Shown: positions 16,389 to 23,957 of the stretch, piece by piece | Numbering within the stretch: the stretch's first letter is position 1 | How the letters are laid out: the number at the start of each line of letters is the position of its first letter | Source: JBDTVS01 sp040007095 | Lineage (GTDB): Bacteria > Acidobacteriota > Vicinamibacteria > Vicinamibacterales > CAVVIG01 | Direction: 5' to 3' | Length of the DNA stretch: 37,513 bases | NCBI GenBank assembly: GCA_040007095.1 | Contig: JBDTVS010000155.1 | Coordinates: 1-37,513, forward strand | Position numbers and translations under genes: made by a program | The notes under the pieces: model-generated | The model's input: the letters and a program-made list of their open reading frames with translations, nothing else | The model's database searches: none | Told to the model about the DNA's origin: nothing

Positions 16389-17873
16389 ATGATCAAAGTG
16401 CTGTTCACCATCGGCGCCATCCAGGTGCTGCAGATGACGGTACTGCTCGCGAGAACCAAAGGGCTGGCGCTGCTGCTCGGTCCTGAGCAGGTCGGGGTGC
16501 TGGCCGTCATCGACAAGCTCGTCGCGGTGTTCGTGCAGACGGCTTCCCTCTCGCTGCCCTTTGCCGCGTTGCGATTCCTGCCCTCGCTCTGGAACTCCAA
16601 TCGCCTGGAGTTCGATCGGCGGTTGCGTGGGATGTCGATCGTCCTTCTTGGCCTGGCTTGCCTGGCGATGGCAGCGGGCCTCGGCGTCACGCTGGTCGAT
16701 CCGGGACGCTGGGGCGAGCAGTTGGCGCCGTTCTGGCCGATTGTGCTCGTCGCGCTGCTGACCATACCGGTGCAGGCCTTCGTCCCGTTCGTGCAAAATG
16801 CGACCGCCGCGGCGTTTGCGCCGCATCGATCGATGCTGTTTGCTGTGGCGCATGCCGTCGTGTTCACGCTCTCCGGGTTGTGTGGCGCCTGGTGGTTTGG
16901 ACTTGAAGGCATCTACGCGCTTTATGTGGTGCCTGGGGCGCTGCTCGTGGGCTTCGCGGTCGCGCGCCTGAATGCGCCTGCCGATCGCGGGCCCCGGCCT
17001 CCAGCAACGGCGCTGTCGGCGGTTCGCCTGCCGCGGGAAATCTGGCAGTTCGGCCTCGCGCTCTTCGCGTTGACGTTTCTGGCCCCATACGCCGCACTGT
17101 TCCTGCACTATCGGGTGTTGAGGGATCTCGGGCCGGAGTCGGCGGGCTGGATGCAGGCCGCGATTGGGATTTCGCTCGCGGTCCGCACTGTTCTTGGCTC
17201 GGCGCATCCGGTCTTCCTGACGCCGAACGTCAATCGAGGCGGCACGCCGGAGCAGCGCATGCAGTGGGCGAGCGACTTCCAGAAGACCCTGTGCTTTCTG
17301 ACTGGCATCGTCCTGCCGCCGCTGCTGCTGTTTCCCGACGTCGCGGTTCGCCTGTTGTACTCATCAGAGTTTCTACCCGGGGCCCAATCCGTCTTCCTGT
17401 TCGTGCTGGTCGAGATCGTCACGCTGCTGGCGGGGACCTACCAGTCGCTCGTGCTGGCGCTCGATCGTCTGGGTTACCACGTGGCTCAAAACATGACCGC
17501 GCAGGGAGTCATGATCGTCGTGGGAGCGGTTGCCATCCGCCGGTTTGGCATCCCGGGCGCGGCGCTGGCGGCCTTGTCCGCTCAGCTGTTCCTGTACATG
17601 TCGACGACCGTGTTCCTGCGACGAAGCTTCGGACTGCGATTGCCCCTTCGAGCGGCGCTCCTCGCGGCCTACCTCGTCGCGATTCTGCTCGTCGCGGGCC
17701 TCGTCGGCCGAAGTCAGTCCGCGATCGACTGGCACAGCTTCTTTGTACGGGTGGGCGTGTACACGGCCCTCGTGGGCGGACTCGCGCTCTTCCTCACGCG
17801 AGCCGATCACAACCGGCTCGCGGAGCTGGTTCGTCAAATGTCCAATCGAGCCCTGGCGGTCGTCAGGACGTAA
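16389..17873 (+). CDS. Wzx-like flippase / polysaccharide biosynthesis membrane protein
   Basis: Encodes 494 residues that are hydrophobic nearly throughout, with about twelve to fourteen transmembrane helices. The N-terminal helix with T-K-G-L-A-L-L-L-G-P-E-Q-V-G resembles the first helix of MOP-superfamily oligosaccharide flippases, which move undecaprenyl-linked oligosaccharides across the inner membrane. The length fits the family. No enzyme motif is present. It is a single plus-strand gene flanked by minus-strand operons, so it probably has its own promoter. Its presence implies that the glycan is built on a lipid carrier and exported by a flippase route rather than by an ABC transporter; none of the latter is visible. 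Substrate identity cannot be read. Confidence 0.85.
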   Translation: MIKVLFTIGAIQVLQMTVLLARTKGLALLLGPEQVGVLAVIDKLVAVFVQTASLSLPFAALRFLPSLWNSNRLEFDRRLRGMSIVLLGLACLAMAAGLGVTLVDPGRWGEQLAPFWPIVLVALLTIPVQAFVPFVQNATAAAFAPHRSMLFAVAHAVVFTLSGLCGAWWFGLEGIYALYVVPGALLVGFAVARLNAPADRGPRPPATALSAVRLPREIWQFGLALFALTFLAPYAALFLHYRVLRDLGPESAGWMQAAIGISLAVRTVLGSAHPVFLTPNVNRGGTPEQRMQWASDFQKTLCFLTGIVLPPLLLFPDVAVRLLYSSEFLPGAQSVFLFVLVEIVTLLAGTYQSLVLALDRLGYHVAQNMTAQGVMIVVGAVAIRRFGIPGAALAALSAQLFLYMSTTVFLRRSFGLRLPLRAALLAAYLVAILLVAGLVGRSQSAIDWHSFFVRVGVYTALVGGLALFLTRADHNRLAELVRQMSNRALAVVRT

Positions 17874-17882
17874 CGTCACGAT

Positions 17883-18153
17883 CCGGCTGAAGCCCAATGC
17901 CGTTCGGAAATTCCGTGACGGTGTGTGGCCTGAACCAGGCCGCTCGGCGAACAGCTCGACGCCGCGGGAAACCGCTCCTCCGGGTCGTGGGTACAGCTGG
18001 CGCAGCTCCGCGAGCTGCGCCGGACTCGGCCCTGCGAGCGCGGTTTCCCGTCTCTCGCGCGTGACGCGGCGCTCGCAACGTTCGCTGCCGCAGCCTGCTT
18101 TCAGGCCATTTCGAGAGCCCGCGAATTTCCTAGAGGCATTGGGCTGAAGCCGG
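17883..18153. repeat. 271 bp imperfect palindrome between convergent genes
   Basis: This element almost fills the 319-base gene-free gap 17874-18192. Outer arms: 17883-17901 against 18135-18153 reversed match 17 of 19; similarity continues inward (GGAAATTC and GTGGCCTGAA-type blocks recur in the reversed right arm). Middle arms: CGGGAAACCGC (17965-17975) and GCGGTTTCCCG (18040-18050) are perfect complements. Centre: GGCGCAGCTC (17999-18008) and GAGCTGCGCC (18012-18021) form a perfect 10 bp stem with a three-base loop. No ORF is convincing inside. It may be a non-autonomous inverted-repeat element, a bidirectional terminator or a structured RNA. Confidence 0.75.
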
Positions 18154-18192
18154 ACGCTACGTAGGAGTCGAAGACTCGCTAGCGCCTAACTC

Positions 18193-19290
18193 CTAACCAC
18201 CCATTCGAAAGCTCTTCAAGTGCGGCGGTGCGGCAGGACCCAGCCGGATCCGTTCTCCCTCCGTCGCGGACACATAACAGCCGGCCACCACCTCCAGCAC
18301 GTCGCGCGCCTGCGCCGCTGAAGAGTGTGGCGGCGTATTTGTCGCAAAGGCGGCGAACGCGTTCTTCAGCACTTCGCGCGTGGCAACCATATTGGGATTC
18401 CCAGGGTTCCGCGCGAGTGCCGTGCGGCGCTCGCCATCTTCCCGCCAGGCCAGGCCCGCCGAGCCGTACTCGAAACGAAGGTGTGGCATCTTCGATCGGA
18501 CGAGCCCCGCAGAGAGCCGCGCGCGACCGCCGAACGACGCGCGGAACGACGCGCCCTCGGTGTCGGCGCGTACCTCGAAGTATTGCGCGCTCCCCTGGCA
18601 TAGACGATTCTGCGTGATGTGAGCCAGCCGGTTCCCGGAAAAGAACAGCGTGGCCAGCACGATGGCGTCGCGGGTCGAGCCGTGTTGTGGACCTCCCGAC
18701 ATCGAAGCCTGCACGCTCACCGGCATCTCGCCGAAGAGCGCGATGATGAGATCGACCAGATGAACGCCCGCTTCGAACAGGGTCCGTTCCGACATCTGCC
18801 CGCGCCACCCGGCTTCAGCCCACGGCGGCCGGTTCATCAATTGCCAGGCTTGGACGAATCGCAACGAGCCAGCACCGCTGCCGCCGATCTGATCGATGAG
18901 CGCGCGAAAAATCGGCATTTCCCGAAATTCGTGGTTCACGGCCACTTGTCGATGCGCCGCGGCCGCGGCGGCGATGACCTGGTCGGCCTCGTCGAGACTC
19001 GCCACGAACGGCTTCTCGCAGATCACGTGCGCGCCTGCGGCAAGGGCTCGCAGGCAGTGAGCGGCGTGACTGGGCGGCGGGGTCGCCACGATGACGACTT
19101 CTGGATCCGTCCGCGCCAGCATTTCATCGGGCTCGGAGAACGTGGGGATTTTCCATCGACGAGCCGCGCGGTCACGGCAGCGGGCGTCGAGATCGCACCC
19201 GCCGACGACGGTCGCGGACGGCAGACCGGTCAGCGCGGGGAGATGCAACCCCAGTCCCGCGCTTCCGAGCCCGATGATGGCCACGCGCAT
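18193..19290 (-). CDS. Gfo/Idh/MocA family NAD(P)-dependent oxidoreductase
   Basis: Encodes 365 residues. The Rossmann N-terminus has G-L-G-S-A-G at 7-12, and the family signature E-K-P is at 92-94 (C-E-K-P-F). E-A-G-V-H-L-V-D, with the likely catalytic His, lies in the C-terminal alpha/beta domain near 175. These enzymes oxidise or reduce ring hydroxyls of sugars or nucleotide sugars, for example making 3-keto sugars. The stop TAG lies in a minor inverted repeat (TAGGAGT / ACTCCTA) beside the large palindrome. Upstream is a GT4 gene, 29 bases away on the same strand. Likely role: editing a sugar donor for this glycan. Confidence 0.88.
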   Translation of the reverse strand: MRVAIIGLGSAGLGLHLPALTGLPSATVVGGCDLDARCRDRAARRWKIPTFSEPDEMLARTDPEVVIVATPPPSHAAHCLRALAAGAHVICEKPFVASLDEADQVIAAAAAAHRQVAVNHEFREMPIFRALIDQIGGSGAGSLRFVQAWQLMNRPPWAEAGWRGQMSERTLFEAGVHLVDLIIALFGEMPVSVQASMSGGPQHGSTRDAIVLATLFFSGNRLAHITQNRLCQGSAQYFEVRADTEGASFRASFGGRARLSAGLVRSKMPHLRFEYGSAGLAWREDGERRTALARNPGNPNMVATREVLKNAFAAFATNTPPHSSAAQARDVLEVVAGCYVSATEGERIRLGPAAPPHLKSFRMGG

Positions 19291-19319
19291 GATTGATGGA
19301 CGCCGGAAACTAGCAGCGA

Positions 19320-20456
19320 CTATGCCGCTCGAGAGCCCGTCGGCACGACGGAGAGCATAAGGTCCAGGTAGCGTTGGGTCACAATTCGCCAGTCGTAATC
19401 AGCAGCACGCCGCGGGCCATCGGCCGCCATCTGCGCTCTCCGGGGCGTGTCAGCCAGAAGGTCGGCGATGCCGGTCTCGAGCGTACTCACCCGGGCATCT
19501 GGGAGCAGGCACGCCACGCCACCCGCGAACTCCGGAAATGCGGTGTTGTCGAGCGCGACGACCGGCGTTCCACAGGCCATCGCTTCGAGGACCGGCATGC
19601 CGAAGCCTTCGTACGAAGACGGGTACACCATCACGTCGGCAGCGTTGTAGGCCTGGACCATTTCGGCGTGGCTCGCGTAGCCGATCCTCACGATCTCGTC
19701 CTGAAGGCCGAGCTCGCAGATGAGCGGGTCGAATGAGACGCCGGGCAGCGACGTGCCGACAAGGAGCAGCTTGTGTGGCAGACCCCGAAGCCCTTTCAGC
19801 CGCGCGAAGGCCCTGATCAGATTAGGAAGGTTTCTTCGTCTCGTCGGCTTGCCGACATAGAGAATACACGGCACGTCCTGGCCCAGCACGCGACGACGCC
19901 ATGCCGACAGGACGACCGCATCTGTTGACGGTCTGAACAGCCGTGTGTCGACGCCCTCCGGTATCACGTGGATGCGCTCGGGACTGACACCGTAGTATCG
20001 CGCCATGTCCTGCCGGCTGAATGCGCTCACCGTCGACACCACGGTGGCACGGCGGACGCTCAGCGGATAGCTGATGCGCGTCTTGATCAGCGTCCAGCGA
20101 GAAAACACCTCGTTGGCCTGCGCGTATCCCTCGTACGAGCCGTGATGAACCAGCAGGGTCGGGCACCGCGCGAAAATGGGAATGACATAACTGGGGCAGA
20201 ACAGCAGGTCATGCGTCCCGTGCGCACGCGGTAGTGTGACCTGCTCCCAGAGACCTGGCGGAAGGCGAGAAGGCAGAACGATGTTCCGCGCGCACCGCGG
20301 CAGCTTGATGGACTCGTCGAGCGGCGTGGGCGTGTAAATCCGTATCTCTTGGAACGGGTGCTCCAACTCTCCCAGGCAGGTCAGGATGGCTTCGATGGCG
20401 CGCGCCACTCCGCTTCGGTCCGCGACCAGCCGAATGCCGTTGACACCAAGGATCAC
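19320..20456 (-). CDS. GT4 family glycosyltransferase
   Basis: Encodes 378 residues in the GT-B fold. The start M-I-L-G-V-N-G-I-R-L resembles mannosyltransferase-like GT4 enzymes with a short N-terminal domain. The donor half carries I-L-Y-V-G-K-P-T-R-R-R-N, G-V-D-T-R-L-F at about 168-174, and the E-x7-E motif in Y-E-G-F-G-M-P-V-L-E-A-M-A-C-G-T-P. A GTG at 20456 is the start; a weak GGACC-like site precedes it. It lies 49 bases downstream of the radical SAM gene. The linkage formed is unknown. Confidence 0.88.
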   Translation of the reverse strand: MILGVNGIRLVADRSGVARAIEAILTCLGELEHPFQEIRIYTPTPLDESIKLPRCARNIVLPSRLPPGLWEQVTLPRAHGTHDLLFCPSYVIPIFARCPTLLVHHGSYEGYAQANEVFSRWTLIKTRISYPLSVRRATVVSTVSAFSRQDMARYYGVSPERIHVIPEGVDTRLFRPSTDAVVLSAWRRRVLGQDVPCILYVGKPTRRRNLPNLIRAFARLKGLRGLPHKLLLVGTSLPGVSFDPLICELGLQDEIVRIGYASHAEMVQAYNAADVMVYPSSYEGFGMPVLEAMACGTPVVALDNTAFPEFAGGVACLLPDARVSTLETGIADLLADTPRRAQMAADGPRRAADYDWRIVTQRYLDLMLSVVPTGSRAA

Positions 20457-20505
20457 GGCAGGTCCACACCCTCAGAATCACCGAGCGCCGAGACATCGGA
20501 TGCGC

Positions 20506-21681
20506 TCAGCGGATGACCCGCAGAACGTCCGCTCGGCCGCCCTCGGCCGCGGGGCCGACGCCGCCGGGGAGCGCGGGCGCGACGTTTGCTCTCTCGGCTG
20601 AAGTCAGTGGTTCGACCTTCTGCCACACTCGTCCGCCGATCATCGCGCGCGCCAGACTGAGCGGCTGGTAGACGATGCTGGACCAGAGGAAGACTTCGGT
20701 CGTGCAATGACACTCTTTGTTGGCGATCGACCGGCGCAATCGGCGCGCCGCCGCTGAGCTCCAGATCTCTGGAAATGACTGCTGTCTGAGGTTGCCGAGC
20801 GGTTCGTGCAACTCACACACTCCCACGTCGCCGTTCGCGTACACGACCGCGCTGAGCACGCCGGCCCGACACGGCACGACCTGCGTCTGACGGGCAATCG
20901 TCTCCGTCTTCGCCCATTGCAGCATCGGTTCCACGATCGCGCCATACCGACCCTGCTCGCGGGGCTGCCATAAACGACGCACGTATTCGTAGAGCTGCTG
21001 ATAGTCGGCGATGGCGGGTGCGCGAAGGGCCGGGTTCTTTCGATCGCCCCTGATGATCGCCAGATTGTGATGATCCATGCGGGGGCAGCGATCGAACAGA
21101 TAGGTGGTCAGCTGTTGAATCTCGGCGATGTTGACGTCAGTCGCGGTGGAGATGGCATGAATGCGCAGGCGCGCATCTCTTGCCTGTAGTTCGACCAGCG
21201 CATCGTAGGTCTCCATCGCCCGCGCAAAGGAACCGGGCGCCACGCGAAACGTGTCATGAAACTGGGCGAGGCCGTCGAGCGACAGCTCGACGACGAACAG
21301 GTCGAGTTCCGGCGCCTGCAGCGTCAACTCCAGCTGTTCGATCGTCTTCTTGGTGTACCAGCCGTTGGTGGGCACGTAGATCTGCCGCACCTGGTTCTGC
21401 CGGATGAATTGACGACAGATCTCGGCGAACTCGCGTCTGAGGAAGGGTTCGCCGCCGGACAGATTCAGGTTCTCGATGGGACCGAGCGATTCCGAGAGCC
21501 GGACAATTTCCGCGGTGGTCAGGTCGTCACGCTGATTGAGCTCCTGCCAATAGAAGCAGTGCTCGCACTTCATGTTGCAGATCGAGTTGATGAACAGGAT
21601 CAGAAACGGTGGGCTCGGCCGCTCCACATAGCTCGCCATCGTCAGTCGGGCGTGACGTGCGGTCCGTTGGAGCACATTCAT
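20506..21681 (-). CDS. Radical SAM enzyme with a short C-terminal SPASM/Twitch-like cysteine region
   Basis: Encodes 391 residues. C-N-M-K-C-E-H-C at 35-42 gives the CxxxCxxC ligand set (C35, C39, C42) for the [4Fe-4S] cluster that cleaves S-adenosylmethionine. N-L-S-G-G-E-P-F near 93-100 is the family's GGE motif. Four further cysteines (V-V-P-C, V-G-V-C, K-E-C-H-C) in the last third look like an auxiliary cluster domain, shorter than a full SPASM set. Homologues modify peptides, sugars or other small molecules; the substrate here is unknown. A TACTGT hexamer (21690-21695, minus strand) lies eight bases before the ATG and there is no strong Shine-Dalgarno site. A 209 bp inverted-repeat element separates it from the upstream GT2 gene. 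Confidence 0.87.
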   Translation of the reverse strand: MNVLQRTARHARLTMASYVERPSPPFLILFINSICNMKCEHCFYWQELNQRDDLTTAEIVRLSESLGPIENLNLSGGEPFLRREFAEICRQFIRQNQVRQIYVPTNGWYTKKTIEQLELTLQAPELDLFVVELSLDGLAQFHDTFRVAPGSFARAMETYDALVELQARDARLRIHAISTATDVNIAEIQQLTTYLFDRCPRMDHHNLAIIRGDRKNPALRAPAIADYQQLYEYVRRLWQPREQGRYGAIVEPMLQWAKTETIARQTQVVPCRAGVLSAVVYANGDVGVCELHEPLGNLRQQSFPEIWSSAAARRLRRSIANKECHCTTEVFLWSSIVYQPLSLARAMIGGRVWQKVEPLTSAERANVAPALPGGVGPAAEGGRADVLRVIR

Positions 21682-21727
21682 GATCTCTTACAGTATGCCC
21701 GAACGGGCGACCCGCCGCCGCCACCGC

Positions 21728-21936
21728 TAGCAGCCCGTGGTGAAAGTCTGGCGTCGCACCGAGACGGGCGAGGCGCCCCGTCCGGCAAGGCGCGACCCCG
21801 GGGTCCCCGACGCGCGTTTCCCAGCGCGTTGGGGTGGGGGCGACCGAGAATACCGGGAGTATTTGAGCGAGGAGCAACGCAGCCGGCGGGATGCATCGCT
21901 CGTCGAATGCAGCCAGACGTTCACCACGGGCTGCTA
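21728..21936. mobile_element. MITE-like element, copy A (209 bp, terminal inverted repeats)
   Basis: The left end (21728-21751, TAGCAGCCCGTGGTGAA...) and the reversed right end (21913-21936) match at 23 of 24 positions. The interior is also imperfectly palindromic. Copy B at 27747-27910 has the same orientation, and both share a core (GAGAATACC, then GGAGT, then TTTGAGCG). Copy A carries an extra 50 bp block (21796-21845) where B has five bases; that block has its own 11 bp stem (21805-21815 with 21824-21834). No transposase is encoded. The last three bases form the stop codon of the GT2 gene that ends at 21934. Confidence 0.75.
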
Positions 21937-22884
21937 CCGCCAATGCTGCGCGCTCTTTCCTGGTCCGAAGAGATAGCCGACGAGCTCGCCCGCCGCCCAG
22001 CTGGTACCGAACACGACAAACCAGGGGATGGCCCGCACCAATTGAACAATCAGTCTTCCTCTCGCAGCGATCAGTCGGATGATGCGATAGACCTGCAGGA
22101 GAGGCAACAGTGGTGCCAGCAACGCCAACATCCCGCGACGCAGCCACGACTGCCGCGCCACTCTCCTGGCGGCGAATCCCCGCCCGTGGTGAAACGGGTT
22201 GACCGTCACATGCGAGCGGGGCCATGTGTGTCGATTGGTCACAATCAGAGTCGGCGTGATCAGCATCGGTAAGCCCTGCCGACGCCAGGCTTCGTGGACG
22301 AACACCTCGTAGAAGCCCTCGGTTTCCACGAAGCTCTTCTCGGCCAGCGCCCGGCGCTTGTAGCTGACGTTGTTGCCGGGCAGCACCGACGACTCGCGCT
22401 GGTCGAACGGCAGCATGAAGCGGCCATATTCGAAGAAGTACACGGCCCAGTCGCTCGCGCGCGTGTACGGGCCCGGCTCAACGGCGCCGCCAACTGCGAC
22501 CCAGGGCTCGCGATGCGCCCGGATCACGGCCCCACACCACTGCGCGTCGACAACACAGTCGTCCTCTGTGAGCGCGACCACGTCGCCACGCGCCGCCGAC
22601 ATCCCCAGCCACCTCATACGTGGAACCGTTTCGCCGGCGGGAGCGGTCATCCAGCGGCATCCGCTGAACCGCCGCCGAACGGCGTCATATCCGACGTCAT
22701 CGATACGGAGAGCACGAACGACCAGAATCTCGGCCTGGTGCGCCGCAGCCGGTTCGACGAGCGACGCCAGACAGCGATCAAGAGACGCGGGCTCGCTGAA
22801 GGAAACGACGACCACGGAAAGGGATGGAGGGGCGTCGGGAGGGGCGTCGGAAGGAGCGTCGGGATGAGCGATCAGAGGCGCCAT
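21934..22884 (-). CDS. GT2 paralog 1 with W-A-A-G-E C-terminal signature
   Basis: Encodes 316 residues from the ATG at 22884, which overlaps the upstream stop by one base (TGATG). The N-terminus is Pro/Asp/Ala-rich (about 7-20), from a 12 bp DNA repeat. GT-A features: S-V-V-V-V-S-F at 23-29 and E-D-D at 107-109 as the metal site; the usual first Asp motif is degenerate (V-V-R-A-L-R-I-D-D). Family-specific landmarks are V-G-G-A-V near 131-135, D-W-A-V-Y-F-F-E-Y-G at 145-154, P-G-N-N-V-S-Y-K-R at 169-177, H-H-G-R-G-F near 240, and a C-terminal hydrophobic segment ending W-A-A-G-E-L-V-G-Y. A membrane-attached transferase is likely; the sugar is unknown. Confidence 0.85.
   Translation of the reverse strand: MAPLIAHPDAPSDAPPDAPPSLSVVVVSFSEPASLDRCLASLVEPAAAHQAEILVVRALRIDDVGYDAVRRRFSGCRWMTAPAGETVPRMRWLGMSAARGDVVALTEDDCVVDAQWCGAVIRAHREPWVAVGGAVEPGPYTRASDWAVYFFEYGRFMLPFDQRESSVLPGNNVSYKRRALAEKSFVETEGFYEVFVHEAWRRQGLPMLITPTLIVTNRHTWPRSHVTVNPFHHGRGFAARRVARQSWLRRGMLALLAPLLPLLQVYRIIRLIAARGRLIVQLVRAIPWFVVFGTSWAAGELVGYLFGPGKSAQHWR
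22829..22864. repeat. 12 bp tandem repeat (three copies) within GT2 paralog 1
   Basis: Three 12-base units of the form GGGGCGTCGG(G/A)A lie head to tail, with a fourth degenerate unit after them. On the minus strand they encode the Asp-Ala-Pro-Pro/Ser run near the N-terminus. Being a multiple of three, copy-number change would keep the frame. Confidence 0.7.
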
Positions 22885-23798
22885 CAATAGAAGAGCCGCC
22901 GGCAGCTGGCACCGGCCCCTCGCAGGTATCCCCAACCCTCACCCGCCGCCCACATACCGAACAGCAGGATCTGCAACGGCAACGTGGCGAGCAGCATCCG
23001 TCGATTTCGCCGCTTCGCCCAGCACACTCGTCCCCAGCGCCATCCGATGATCAACGGCAGCACGGGCGCCGTCGACGCTCGAAGCAGCCGCTCCGGCCAG
23101 CGGCGAGCGCTCGGCCGCATGCCGGCAAAACAGCGGCCGTGATCGAAGCGGCTGGTGAGGAAATCGACGAAGCGTACAGGTTTCGACAAACGGACGAGGA
23201 CCCGTGGCGCCAGCCAGAGTGGCGACCCGCCGCCCTCGATCTCCCAGTTGACGAACGTTTTCCAGAATACCTGGTAGCGCGGTCGATCGCCGTCGTAGAG
23301 CGCCGCTCGCTTGTAGGACACGTTGCAGCCGGGCACGATGTTGGTGACGCCCCCTTCGACCGGCGGCATGAACAGGCCGTACTCATTCAAGTAGATGGCC
23401 CAGGCGGCCAGCGTCTGGCTGTCGGCGTCGTGAAGTTCGACCGCACCGCCGATGATGAGAGAGGGACACGTGTCGTGGGCCGTGATCACCTCGCGGATCC
23501 AGTTTGGCGCAACGATCGCGAACGGATCGAGGATGGCGATGACCGACCCGCCGGCCGCGGCGATGCCCCTGCCCCGCAGCTCCGGAACCGTCAACGCCTC
23601 GTCGAAGTGCAATACACGCACGCCCGGAAAGGTCTCCGCGATCGAGAGGGTACCGTCCGTCGAGCTGTCGGCAATGATGATCTCTACACCCTCGATGGCC
23701 GACTGCTCGAACAGCGCGCCGAGCGACTGCGCGATCACCGCGGACACGTTGTGCGTCGCGATCACGATTGACAAATCACTGCTCTTCACGGCACCCAT
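22884..23798 (-). CDS. GT2 paralog 2 with W-A-A-G-E C-terminal signature, altered DxD
   Basis: Encodes 304 residues from the ATG at 23798; a TTG nine codons upstream is the only other in-frame option considered. It aligns by eye over its full length with its neighbour: L-S-I-V-I-A-T-H-N at 9-17, I-I-A-D-S-S-T-D-G-T at 41-50, I-G-G-A-V, A-W-A-I-Y-L-N-E-Y-G, P-G-C-N-V-S-Y-K-R, D-H-G-R-C-F and the final W-A-A-G-E-G-W-G-Y. At the metal site only one acidic residue remains (D91-P92-F93), so catalysis may differ from standard GT2 enzymes. It is translationally coupled to paralog 1. A C-terminal hydrophobic segment suggests membrane attachment. Confidence 0.85.
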   Translation of the reverse strand: MGAVKSSDLSIVIATHNVSAVIAQSLGALFEQSAIEGVEIIIADSSTDGTLSIAETFPGVRVLHFDEALTVPELRGRGIAAAGGSVIAILDPFAIVAPNWIREVITAHDTCPSLIIGGAVELHDADSQTLAAWAIYLNEYGLFMPPVEGGVTNIVPGCNVSYKRAALYDGDRPRYQVFWKTFVNWEIEGGGSPLWLAPRVLVRLSKPVRFVDFLTSRFDHGRCFAGMRPSARRWPERLLRASTAPVLPLIIGWRWGRVCWAKRRNRRMLLATLPLQILLFGMWAAGEGWGYLRGAGASCRRLFY

Positions 23799-23843
23799 CA
23801 GGTTCAGACCAGAGCGCGCCGCCAACGGCTAGGCGCGGACGTT

Positions 23844-23867
23844 GCGGGCCAGATCCTTGCGGCCCGC
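23844..23867. promoter_or_regulatory. Hairpin in the divergent region of GT2 paralogs 2 and 3
   Basis: GCGGGCC (23844-23850) and GGCCCGC (23861-23867) form a perfect 7 bp stem with a ten-base loop, within the 159 bp between divergent start codons. It could be an operator or a leader hairpin. No poly-T tract follows. Confidence 0.4.
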
Positions 23868-23904
23868 TCGACTGCACGCGTCGTCGCACGACTGACGTAG
23901 GATA

Positions 23905-23930
23905 GTCGAGACCTCGTGCGATGTCTCGAC
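23905..23930. promoter_or_regulatory. Second hairpin in the divergent region, upstream of GT2 paralog 3
   Basis: GTCGAGAC (23905-23912) and GTCTCGAC (23923-23930) form a perfect 8 bp inverted repeat with a ten-base spacer. It ends 27 bases before the ATG of paralog 3. The arm and spacer lengths would suit a dimeric regulator or a leader structure; neither is proven. Confidence 0.45.
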
Positions 23931-23957
23931 ATTGCACCGCGGCCGCTGTTCTCACCG

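Noticed and set aside
17874..18192. Possible small gene in the intergenic region
   Set aside because: Open frames here are continuations of shadow frames from neighbouring genes; the sequence is dominated by the palindrome.
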